This document shows positions 12,761 through 23,000 of a DNA stretch of 64,000 bases, piece by piece. The number at the start of each line of letters is the position of its first letter. Within the stretch, counting starts at the first letter, position 1. Source of the DNA: Asterias rubens. Taxonomy: Eukaryota > Echinodermata > Asteroidea > Forcipulatida > Asteriidae. Below the pieces are notes generated by a model, which was not told where the DNA came from, ran no database searches, and saw nothing but the letters and a program-made list of their open reading frames with translations. The translations under genes were made by a program, and so were the position numbers. The stretch is taken from positions 18,169,047-18,233,046 of the forward strand of contig NC_047066.1 of assembly GCF_902459465.1 (NCBI RefSeq), written 5' to 3'.

Positions 12761-13238
12761 GTTGAAACGTATGCTACAATTACAAATACAATAATATGTG
12801 GATGATATTCAGAACGGAAATATTGCAGTTTAGTGAGATGTTGTCATTAACACTCCATTGCATGATGAACCATTGAAGAGTGTAGCCTAAAAGAATACAC
12901 TGTAACACGGGGCGCCATCAACGTCGTGTATCACTTTCGGCCTTTTCCGGGCGGAATCGTAAAGTTAGTGTAGCGCCCTCTGTTGGCTGATGAGGAAAAA
13001 GAAAAAAACTACCTCAAAACATTTTTAAGGCCGAATCTGTGCTTTCTCTCTGTAGATTAGATACACCTCATCATCAGCTGTGTCTGAGATCAATGCATGG
13101 ACAATCTGAGATCAATGCACAGTGAACAATATTTTCATTTTGTGAGAAATCTGTGCTAGGCGGCACAGAGTATTTTTGTCAGAGTGCCGGTGTCCCAGGG
13201 AATTCCGTCCACCGGAGATTCTGTCGACAACCCCTTAT
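12761..13238. other. Short region upstream of APPBP2
   Basis: This stretch separates the APPBP2 start codon from the left duplication arm. It presumably holds the APPBP2 5' UTR and promoter. No TATA box is evident upstream on the minus strand. No other feature is recognised. Confidence 0.4.
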
Positions 13239-13869
13239 GGGAAATTAACGTGGGCTGTAAGAAGGATTCAAAAGAGGGCGCTATCGGAAGAAGTTTGTAC
13301 ACAGTTTGCCATATTGGGGACAATCTCCGGGGTACAGAAGCTCCTGCAAAACCGGGCGAAAATGTTGTGTTCTATAGGCGGGCCCGCCAGGCTCTCTCTT
13401 ACCGTGGCTACACGCTGCTGAGTGAGGCAACCATGCAATTGGTTGCCTGGGTCAGAGGTCATCTTGGTAATACACTCTTGGTTTGTTTAGGTCATAGTTC
13501 ATCAATGGGGTAGCATAACTATTCACAGGCAAAGTTTGTTCCGTTGCCCCGGGTCCGGCTCTTGACCGAAGTAGAACACTCTTGCCGAAATTCCTGAACA
13601 CAACGTCACTTTAAGAAATCGAGAAATAAATGACGCACGATAATGTTCTTATTTCTGATGGTGTTTCTTCACCGATTGCTGCTATTTTAATGCTAAACAT
13701 TGGTAAAATTTATTATGTCTCAGACTACAGAGCGAAAATGTCGATTTTCGTTTAGGCAGCGCTAATTATATGTTTAGTATTTATGGTGTTTATGTCATTG
13801 AGTAGCACCCAGTTTATATTATTTTGAATTGATCCAACAGTACAATTACCGCCATAACAGAATTAATAG

Positions 13870-14045
13870 GAAACAAGAAGAAGATATTGAAGGAAACCCC
13901 CAAAGGGGGAAACCGACGGAATCAGGTAGGGACAATCACCCAATCCACATACAAGGTTCCGGTCTGAGGTGGGATTCGAACCGGGGTCCACAGAGGTGAA
14001 AGGCATGGGACAGAAATAGACGAGCCAACCCGATCCCCAACACAA
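13870..14045 (-). mobile_element. SINE family B, reverse orientation
   Basis: It reads, on the minus strand, 'cacctctgtggaccccggtt' then 'cgaatcccacctcagacc', a clear RNA polymerase III B-box context. The mirror copy lies at 45030-45205, so it was present before the duplication. Confidence 0.65.
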
Positions 14046-14051
14046 AACACT

Positions 14052-14169
14052 GGGTGCGTTCGTTTTATGTTTTCCAAGACGAACGTGGGTAATTATCTGC
14101 ACACAATCGTCCTGGAAAAAACCCCGCCACACACCGGGGTCGACCCAGGGAAGCTAAACGAATGCACCC
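14052..14169. mobile_element. MITE private to the left arm ('gggtgcgttcg')
   Basis: Terminal inverted repeats are 'gggtgcgttcgttt' and 'aaacgaatgcaccc'. The mirror site in the right arm reads straight through ('aaacactatactcac'), so this insertion post-dates the duplication. A partial relative begins at 28547. Confidence 0.8.
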
Positions 14170-15572
14170 TGTATACTCACACGTCATGTAGACTTTTACC
14201 AACTCAGTCCTATAGAATTTATCAACTTTTACTGTGAAGAGTTACAAGTTAGAGGGTACAATTCGAGTCATTTATTTCTGTGATTATATATGCAAGTTTT
14301 GGGGATCATCTTATCATCTACGACAAAGTTGCAGTTCAAAATTTATGATTCAAGTTGTATTGATTTATCAGTGAGCTTCCCAACTAAAAGTGGCAAATTA
14401 AAAAGAGAGAAGAATTGTTTCTATTGATGTTATAAGAAGCATTTCTGAGTGAAAGAAAGAACAATTAAATTATTTTGCTTTTCTTTGAAATCACTTATCA
14501 GTCACCCCATTTAGCCCTTCTACGGCAAAACAGCCAACAATTATTTAAACCATTTTTATGAGATAGTTTCTGTGTGAATTGAGGGCGCTATTTTCATTAC
14601 AAGATTCGACGGTGTACTGTGTATGTTTCCGAATATTCAACATCTGAGCCTCTTTTTACACCTTTTCCTGTTTGTATGACAAAATAGCTTTTCTCTGTAA
14701 TACTTGCTTTTCTCAAATGTTAAAACTGCTGGTGGTTCCGGTTCAAATCCTCCTCTAGTCAATCTGTCTTTCTGCACCACAATTTTAGTAGCCTTCAATT
14801 TACACTACTGCCCATGTATTGCGATATAATTGTTAAATTGAACAAGAGAAGTATTTACATTTTGAAGACAACATTCACGCTTCAAAATTCTTGCTTCAAA
14901 TCCTTATTTGGAACTCCAGTAAAAATGAATGCTATTCCAGCTAGCCATAGCAATGATTTAAACTACCTCCCATGCCAATAAACTTGATACTGTTTTCTGA
15001 GTTCAATTTGATTAAAATAGGTGTTACAGTAGGTGTTTGATACTGAGTTCTTGCAAGTGAAATAGAAGAAAGTGTCTGAGTTCTCTTCATTTGGTTGTGT
15101 TCAATCCCTATCATGTCGCCCGCAGGCGGACCTGGCGGCGTCTCTATATACCCTTCTTGTCCTTTATGCAGTCAGCCAACCCTGCTGTGGTCTCTGCCAC
15201 TAGCATCTCTCCACAGGACACCGACATAGCTCAGTCTCTATCTTCCCCTCAGCTTCATCCCAGAGTTTCGCTCGTCCCCAGCGGCCAGGTCTCCAGGACC
15301 GCTGGGATGGGCTAATCAGCTTGTTCAGGAAGTACGTCATGCATGCAGTGCATAGAAATATGAGTGTGATGCATGATGGGACTGAGCATTTTCTGGATAG
15401 ACTAATGAGCGTGCTTGATAAGTTTGCTCATCTCAGCTACTTTGGTTAAGGCAAGGCGTTGAGGACGAGCGAACCCATGAGTCGGTTCAGACAGCACCAG
15501 ACGGCTTGCAGGTAGACTGGTCCTCTGCTCAAGGATTACCACAGGTACTTGCTTTTTAGAACCAGCGATTTC

Positions 15573-15723
15573 ATTGGATACACTAATTTCATTGGACAAA
15601 CATGCAGTGACGTAGGTATTCTGTTTTGATTGGTCCGAGGTGACGTTTGGCAGCTGCACTTGCGGTCGTCTGCATATGAATGTGGGTGAAAGGTGAAGAT
15701 GGGCGGGGATTGACCTATATAAG
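15573..15723 (+). promoter_or_regulatory. Compact polymerase II promoter-like block facing the TRIM 3' end
   Basis: On the plus strand there are three inverted CCAAT boxes (attgg at 15573, 15591 and 15629), two CRE-like TGACGT sites (15608, 15641), a GC box gggcgggg at 15701-15708 and TATATAAG at 15716-15723. Their order and spacing are those of a strong animal promoter, predicting a start near 15745-15752. Transcription would run towards 16237, antisense to TRIM. The mirror block in the other arm (TATATAAG on the minus strand at 43289-43296) is kept. No long frame follows, so its product is unknown. Confidence 0.55.
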
Positions 15724-16236
15724 AGGCCACTCTCTGCAGTCTCTGGCGTAATTCATGAGCCTCTGTGACATCAGATGTTCAGGCTAGCTTGCAGGTAGCT
15801 CGTGCCTGCAGCATTGCCCGACCGTGCCCATCCGTCTGTATGCGACATTTTGTGATATCTGAGGCAGCATGCTGTAAGGGTGTGGTCTCTCCCGTCAACG
15901 TTGAGCACCATCCTCAACCCACTGAGGGACCTCTGAAGGGTCAGGGTTAAGGTCCAGCACTCCCAGGTCCACCAATCCCTGCTGCTTCGCTTGCTGTTCC
16001 TTCAGTTTGTCTGGATGTCCAAAGGTGACTCTCGTAAAGACACCTAAATGATTCACAGCTAGAGAAACCACAGGGTTCTGGTAAAGGTTGAACTTTCAGT
16101 TGTGACCTTTTTAGAGATCCAGTCCTCTTAGTAACTCACGATAATGGCAATGAGTTTATCAACTGTCTTTCAAGAACCACCCCCATCTCCAAAGTTGTGC
16201 CATTTTGTGTGAGCCATTCAGGGATCATGACTGTCT

Positions 16237-18054
16237 TTAGTCATGACAGTAGATTTGAACTGATTCTTGTGTAGCCACAACCAGATCACCAGCTGGTGTG
16301 AATGTTATACCATGTGGATAAGGGGTGCCCTTAATAATGCATCCAATGTATTCGCCATCAGGACTGTAATGATGGATGTCACCTGATGGTGATGCGCGAT
16401 CCCACACAGCAACATAGATGCTGCCATCCTTGTCACAGCACAACCCACGATACCACCAAGACTGATTTAAATCTATCGAGAATACAACGCTACCATCGTA
16501 GGTCGTTGATATTAACTTCTTCTTGGCACGTGTCTTGATGTAGATAAGATGCTGCTCGTGGATAGTCAAGTATTGACCAATCCCTGGAGCAAGCAGTGTT
16601 CTAAAGAAAGATCCATCTTGTCTGTGTAGATCGATCTGTATCTGGTGATACCCCACTGCTATCAGATTGTTGTCATCCACAGCTATAGATGGTGGTAGGT
16701 CGAATGGCTGTCCAACTAACAGCGCGAACTGATGGAGACGCTTATATTTTCTATTGAAGATCTTAACTGCAGTGTCATCTACAACGATGAGCTCATCATT
16801 CTTGTTCACAGCCACTCTGATTGGATCAGTGAGACCTTTAATAGACAGCTCTTTTGGGATGACCTTTGATTTGCCAATGCTGTCTGCTGATATTTTGATC
16901 AAGGTGTTGCTCTTGATGTCACAGACAATGTCGCTATTTGAGTAGGAAGCAACACTTAATGCACGGAAGGTTTGTTGTTTTTTACTGCTCTTAGGCCTGT
17001 ATGTTATTATTTCTGCTTTTAGAGTCCATAGTTTTTGTGTCAGTTTTGTCTTGGGTTTGCATATAGGCATTCTAGCTTCAGCAGAAGCTGCTCCTTCTGG
17101 CTTCTGCTTTGCGTTGATTCTCAGTCTCCCGAATGATTCCTGATCATCTTCGAAGTCAATGTAAGCCTGTTCCTGAGCCACTTGTTTAGGTTGTGTCTTC
17201 GTGTATTCTTTGAGGTCTTGTAACATATTCTCTATGAGAAGTAGATTCTCAGAAAAGTTCGCTTTGTCCATGAGTTGCGTAACTACAACTTTCATATTCT
17301 GTGCTTTTGTCATTTCTTTGTCATTTGTGGCTTTTGCAGTTTCTCCCTTTGTGGCTTTGTCTTTAAACGTCTGGACTAACTCCAACATGAGTTTGTTCTC
17401 TTCCTCTCTGATCCTTGCAACCTCCTTGGCAATCTCATCATCTGCCTTCTTGGAGATCTTTGCTTTGGTTGCAGCAAACATAGAATCCAACGTCTTGTGA
17501 AACAAGTCTATGTCTTTCATGGCAATCTTAAAATTGTTGTAATGTTGTCCTACTTCTGCAAGGATTTCATTGGCTTTCTTCATGCAGTTGTCTAAAACCT
17601 CACTTAGTTCAGTTGCAGGGTGCATGCTGTGGTCCTTTGCAATGCAAGTTGTACATATCAACTGTTTGCATAAGTCACAGTACATGATAACATCCTTGTC
17701 AGTATGCTTGCTACATTTAGAAACATACTCCTGATTAGGTGGTTGATTTTCTTGTTGGTTGCGTAGCTCTGTTTCATGCTGTTCTATTTCATCTAACATA
17801 AGAGTCGATTTGAAATCATTACGTAACTCAAAAACTCCTTTTTCAACCAGTAATGTTTCACTACGACACACTGGGCATACCAGTGTTTGACTAGTTGGGT
17901 TAGTCTGTGCAAGTTGTTGAAGGCATTTCAGGCAATATGAATGAGAACACTCCAGCATCTTGGGCTCCACGAAGCGGTCATTGCAAATTTGACATTCAAG
18001 ATGTCTCTGACTGATCTTTCTTAAGACTGACTTTGCTGTTACTCGCTCAGCCAT
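16237..18054 (-). CDS. TRIM E3 ubiquitin ligase, intronless coding region, copy 1
   Basis: A single 605-codon frame. The C3HC4 RING finger uses C21, C24, C36, H38, C41, C44, C60 and C63. A B-box 2 follows with C114, H117, C126, C129, C134, C137, H142 and H145. Residues about 150-310 form a K/E-rich coiled coil, and about 365-605 look like an NHL-type beta-propeller (repeated IAVDDNN and HGITFTPAGDLVVA style blades), as in the TRIM2/3/56-like group. It most likely transfers ubiquitin, with the propeller choosing the substrate; immune roles are common in this group but unproven here. The start ATG is the first in frame, followed at once by the RING. It is about 95% identical, with no length change, to copy 2 at 41010-42827. 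The intronless CDS suggests retrocopy ancestry or an ancestral single-exon lineage. Confidence 0.93.
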   Translation of the reverse strand: MAERVTAKSVLRKISQRHLECQICNDRFVEPKMLECSHSYCLKCLQQLAQTNPTSQTLVCPVCRSETLLVEKGVFELRNDFKSTLMLDEIEQHETELRNQQENQPPNQEYVSKCSKHTDKDVIMYCDLCKQLICTTCIAKDHSMHPATELSEVLDNCMKKANEILAEVGQHYNNFKIAMKDIDLFHKTLDSMFAATKAKISKKADDEIAKEVARIREEENKLMLELVQTFKDKATKGETAKATNDKEMTKAQNMKVVVTQLMDKANFSENLLLIENMLQDLKEYTKTQPKQVAQEQAYIDFEDDQESFGRLRINAKQKPEGAASAEARMPICKPKTKLTQKLWTLKAEIITYRPKSSKKQQTFRALSVASYSNSDIVCDIKSNTLIKISADSIGKSKVIPKELSIKGLTDPIRVAVNKNDELIVVDDTAVKIFNRKYKRLHQFALLVGQPFDLPPSIAVDDNNLIAVGYHQIQIDLHRQDGSFFRTLLAPGIGQYLTIHEQHLIYIKTRAKKKLISTTYDGSVVFSIDLNQSWWYRGLCCDKDGSIYVAVWDRASPSGDIHHYSPDGEYIGCIIKGTPYPHGITFTPAGDLVVATQESVQIYCHD

Positions 18055-18239
18055 CTTTGATTAGTGAAAGAGCTTGAGTTTCACCTGAAGATTTAATGAA
18101 AAACAAATATATATCAAAAATCTAAGTGGTCTAGGGCATAAAGGCCTATTAATAATAGTAATAATAAAAGTCGGTTTTTATATAGTACTATATACCCGAA
18201 GGGTGGCGTCTCAAAGCCATTCCACATTATTACCCCCCC

Positions 18240-18450
18240 CCCCTATGTACTTGTTGTAGGACAAAAAACACAAAGTCTACAGATTTACACTTAACTTACA
18301 CAGTTTAAAGATGTAGAAAGCTTCCCTGACAATATTACTTGCTGAGGTGCTGTAGTTTTTGAGAAAGGGGAATATAACAATGTCATGAAAATAATTTTCG
18401 TCTCAGTGATCATGAGACGGAAATTATTTTAGCATGTAAATACGTATTTG
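18240..18450. mobile_element. Family-5 MITE piece upstream of TRIM copy 1
   Basis: It shares 'gtctacagatttacactta' and 'gaaagcttccctgacaatat' with the foldback elements at 10890-11425 and 26745-27055. It sits 190-400 bases upstream of the TRIM start codon and is mirrored at about 40620-40820, so both TRIM genes would have it in or near the promoter. Confidence 0.65.
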
Positions 18451-18459
18451 AACGTATGG

Positions 18460-18570
18460 ACCTTCGGACTAACGAACCTTCGGACAAACACCTTCGGACT
18501 ACCGAACCTTCGGACAAAAACCTTCGGACTACCGAAGCTTCTGACCTTCGACCCTTCGGACTGTCGAGCT
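18460..18570. repeat. Short tandem 'accttcggac' repeat
   Basis: Interspersed copies of 'accttcggac' with 'taccga' or 'aaaa' spacers. The mirror in the right arm (about 40525-40610) has fewer units, so the array length changed after the duplication. Confidence 0.75.
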
Positions 18571-20023
18571 GTACCCTACCATTATTGAACGAAGTTGCCG
18601 ATGAGTAAAGAGTAGGCCTACTGACCATCATTGGATGTGTCCCTCAGAACGAATGCAATATTTCTTTAAATATCTCCTAATCTGGTTTCCTTTCACATTA
18701 ATGTACTGTAATAATCAACTTACGTTAGGTCGAAGAAACTATAAGACAGTTGCTTGAAACACAGCGTCAAATCAAAAGGTTGAACGTTGGAAGAAGAAAT
18801 TCACTCAACAATCTGTTTGACTAGTGGCACACCCTATAGCTGTTACTAGCTCACTCAGACTATGTGACGAATAATTTATGGAAAAACCCAAATTGATTAT
18901 AAAAACTTTGTGGTGGTTGAATGGGTTAAAAGGCTATGCATGAGTAACTTAAATAATACCTGCTTTTGATGAAAAAATGCCCGGAAATAAGTTGTCAGTC
19001 TGACTATGGCGGGGACGATTGTGGGAAACCCCCGATCTAAATCAAGTTTTTTAATGTTGTGGTTGAATGGGTTTAATAGGCTATCGGGCCTATGCACATG
19101 AATAACTTTGAGAAAACTGTTTTATTTTTTGTGAAAAAAACCCCACAGAATTCTGTGGGTTGAACAAGTTATTTTGTTATCAGTTTGCTTTGAAAGTCAT
19201 GTGTGTTTCTTGCCCTGGAGAAGGACGTTAGTCAGTGACACTGCACTGACGTCCTGGGTAAAAAGCTCCTTTACAATGCGAACACAAATTTTACGAAAAC
19301 TTTCTTTATTTTTTACTTTTATCTGATTTGAGAAGTTGAAAATCCGTTCATTTATATTCACAGTGTCCCTTCTATACACTTTCAATGAGTTCACAACTAA
19401 CAATATCCTTGGATGAAATTATTTCTGAAAATAAATCGAAGTTCTGCACAAATAGGGCTAGAGCTGTCCAATGCGATCATATAGGCCTAAACCCGCCGTA
19501 ATCCTGGAGCAATTTGCTCTATTCATGGAGGTTTTTCTACCTACATTGACCTCCATGCTCTATTATTGACGCAGTATAAAACTCTTTGTGTGACCCTGTT
19601 CCAGCACAGACAACTGTATTGGTGTGCATGGGGGGGGGGGGGGGGTGACATCTTTTCATCTGTGACGAATCACTCGGAAAGTGTTAAGTGTAGAACCATC
19701 GGACGACGAGGCCGTTTAGATCACAGAGATAAGGACATGGTTACATCTTGGAGGTCGAAAATACCTCCATGGTTTATAATACTATAGATTATTCTTGAAG
19801 GACTTTGGCTCCCAAGGGCACTCAGTCACTAGTGCGATAAGTGGAAATATATCACTAAATAACCGATAGGCCTACATTGGACTTATGTTCTTTTGTAGAC
19901 TATGATGATTAATTCTCAACACAACGGCATTGACAACTTTGTATAGTATATCTCATTACACACAAACGTACGGAGCTTTTTATTTAGGAGCCGGACTCGC
20001 AACTCTCATTTATAGCAACGAAG

Positions 20024-23000
20024 ATGGAATATGACTGTATCATTGTGGGTGCCGGTGTTTTGGGTTCAAGTTCTGCTTACCAACTTGCGAAAGATGGTTA
20101 CAAAGTCCTCCTTTTGGATCAGGTAAGTCTCACACTATGTTTGCGGTTTTCATGCATGCATGTTCGTTTTTTTAGGAATCCCTTGTTTTATAAGCAAAAC
20201 ATCCAAATGCAAAATCACTGCCATAACAAAATTGTGGCTGATCTTTATTGAATTATTGCATGCTACGATACTGAAAGTATTTAATACAATACAATACAAA
20301 CAATTATTAGAAAACAAACATTATTAGCTAAGATCTGTGATGTTACAGGAATGTACAAAAAAGTGACGTGGCCCAACTATATAATAACAATCAGAATGCT
20401 CCATCCATACTTGCTCTTTGCTCCATTTAACTGCCTGTGTTTGTGGCGAGAGAAGGGGGGGGGGCGTTACTAAAGGCAGTGGACACTTTTGGTAATTACT
20501 CAAAATAATTATTGCCATAAAACCTTTCTTGGTGACGAGTAATTGGGAGAGGTTGATGGTATAAAACATTGTGAGAAACGGTTCCCTCTGAAGTGCCATA
20601 GTTTTCAAGAAAGAAATAATTTTCCACGAATTTGATTTCGTAACCTCCAAGTTTAGAACTTGAGGTCTCGAAATCAACCATCTAAACACACACAACTTCG
20701 TGTGACAAGGGTTATTTTTCTTTCATTATTATCTCGCAACTTCGATGACCGATTGAGCTCAAATTTTCACATGTTTGTTATTTTATGCATATGTTGAGAT
20801 ACACCCACTGTGAAGGCTAGTCTTTGACAATTACCAATAGCGTCCACTGCCTTTAATACACTGCAAAAACGTGGGTGTTAAATTGATTCTTCCTTGCATC
20901 TATAATGTGACAACACCAACACGATGTTAAAGACACTAGACACTATTGGTAATTGACAAAGTCCAGACTTGGTGTATCTAAACATAATTATGCATAAAAT
21001 AAGAAATCTGTGAACATTTGAGCTCGATTGGTCGTCGGAGTTGCGAGATAAATATGAAAGTAAAAAACACCCTTGTCATACGAAGTTGTGTGCTTTCATA
21101 TGCTTGATTTCGAGACTTAGACCTCAAGTTCTAAATCTGAGGTCTCGAAATAAAAATTCGTGGAAAATTACTTCTTTCTCAAAAACTACGTCACTTCAGA
21201 GGGAGCCGTTTGTCACAATGTTTTATACTTTCAAACTCTCCCCATAACTCGTTACCGAGTGAGGTTTTATGCTGAAAAATATTTTGAGTAATTACCAATA
21301 GTGTCCACTGCCTTTAATAATCCCCGTCGTTCGTGAATTAACATCGTGTCGGTGTTGTCACACAATTATAGATACCAAAAGAGAATCAATTTAAAACCCC
21401 AGTTTTTGCAGTGTATATATAGTTGTCTTGTGAATCATAATTCTTTATTAGAACATCCCTCCTCTGGTCACAGGGCAGGAGAAGATTCCGTTAAAGGGAA
21501 GGTACATATCGTTTGGTAATTGTCAAAGACCAATCTTCTCACTTGGTGTATCCCATCATAACCATAAAATAACAAGCCTGTGAAAACTTGGGCTCAATTG
21601 GTCATCGAAGTTGTGAGAAAATGATGAAAGTAAAAACACCCTTGTTGGACGAATTTGTGTGCTTTCAGATAGGAAAAATACTTCTTGCTAGAAGTATTTT
21701 ATTATTTGAGTGAGAAATTACCTCTTTCTCAAAAACTACGTTACTTCATAGGGAATCGTTTCCCATAATGTGTTATACTATCAACAGCTCTCCAATGCTC
21801 GTTACCAATTGCCCGTCAGTTTTTAAGTTAATATTTGTTTTGAGTAATAACCAAACGTGTACCTTCCCTTTAACGCCAATTTGCTGCCCGAACATTTTTA
21901 GTGGAAAACACAATAATAGAGCTACAACGTTGGAACTCAGTGATGTGGAAGCGAAGGCTGGCCTATACAGAACTAACAAGAGACTCCGCCAAAGATTAGA
22001 GAGCTCGAAGGCCACAAGATATCTGGAGCTGGGGGCTAAAACGTGAAATTAAGCTTACGTGAAATGTGCACTGTACACCATTTCAGCAAGCATTGACAAA
22101 TTGCTGTGCAAATAATGACCATTGTAATCAATGAATAATATTGATCATAGCAAGGACGTGCAAACAAAACACATGAATTAGGCCTATTGATAAAAAGAAC
22201 ATTATTTTTGCTTTCTGTTGAAGATGACACATTTGGTAATTACTAATATTGTCAAAAACCAGTATCCAAATAACTGCTTCAGGTCTGCAGTCTTTGTTTT
22301 GAGTGAGAATTTACCTCTTTTTCCAAAAAGTACGATTCGTTTTCTCTTTAATTTGTGTTTGTAGATGGCACCAGAATAGTGTTTCTGGTACCTGTAATGT
22401 ATACGGCGTTAAAGGCAATGGACACTATTATTAATTATCAAAGACCAGTCTTCTCACGTGGTGTATCTCAACATAAAATAACAAACCTGTGAAAATTTGA
22501 GCTCGATTGGTCATCGGAGTTGCGAGATAATTATGAAAGAAAAAACACCCTCTTTGTCACACGAAGTTGTGTGCTTTCAGATGCTTGATTTCGAAACCTC
22601 AAATTCTAAACTTGAGGTCTCGAAATCAATTCGTGGAAAATTACTTCTTTCTCGAATACTACATTACTTCAGAGGGAGCCATTTCTCACAATGTTTTATA
22701 CTATCAAGTTCTCCCCATTACTCGTTACCAAGTAAGGTTTTCTGCTGACAAATATTTTGAGTAATTACCAATAGTGTCCAATGCCTTTAATTAACGAAGT
22801 GTTTCATTTGATTTATTTTATGTACAGTACTCGTTACCTCACAGCCGAGGTAGTTCACACGGAGCTGTTCGCATCCTACGCTATCCCTATTCAGACTACC
22901 GGCACCAGACTACTATGCCAGAACAACACCAAATGTGGTATCAACTGGAGAAAGAAGCCTCTACTGTTTTGACCCAGTAGGTTTTTAAACAAATTGTTTT

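Larger units (their letters stand above)
13239..19449. repeat. Left arm of inverted duplication containing TRIM copy 1
   Basis: The reverse complement of this segment matches 39683-45979 almost end to end. Outer ends share 'gggaaattaac' and inner ends share 'gttctgcac'; beyond these points similarity stops. Both arms contain the same TRIM gene, the same SINE B, the same family-5 MITE piece and the same promoter-like block. This arm alone has a ~118-bp MITE at 14052-14169; the other arm has two private insertions. The spacer of about 20 kb holds PIPOX. Confidence 0.93.

Noticed and set aside
21491-21872. Family-1 MITEs as introners that created the introns
   Set aside because: The elements lie inside introns some distance from both splice sites, in both orientations, and PIPOX/ACADS introns are expected to be old. 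They look like later insertions.
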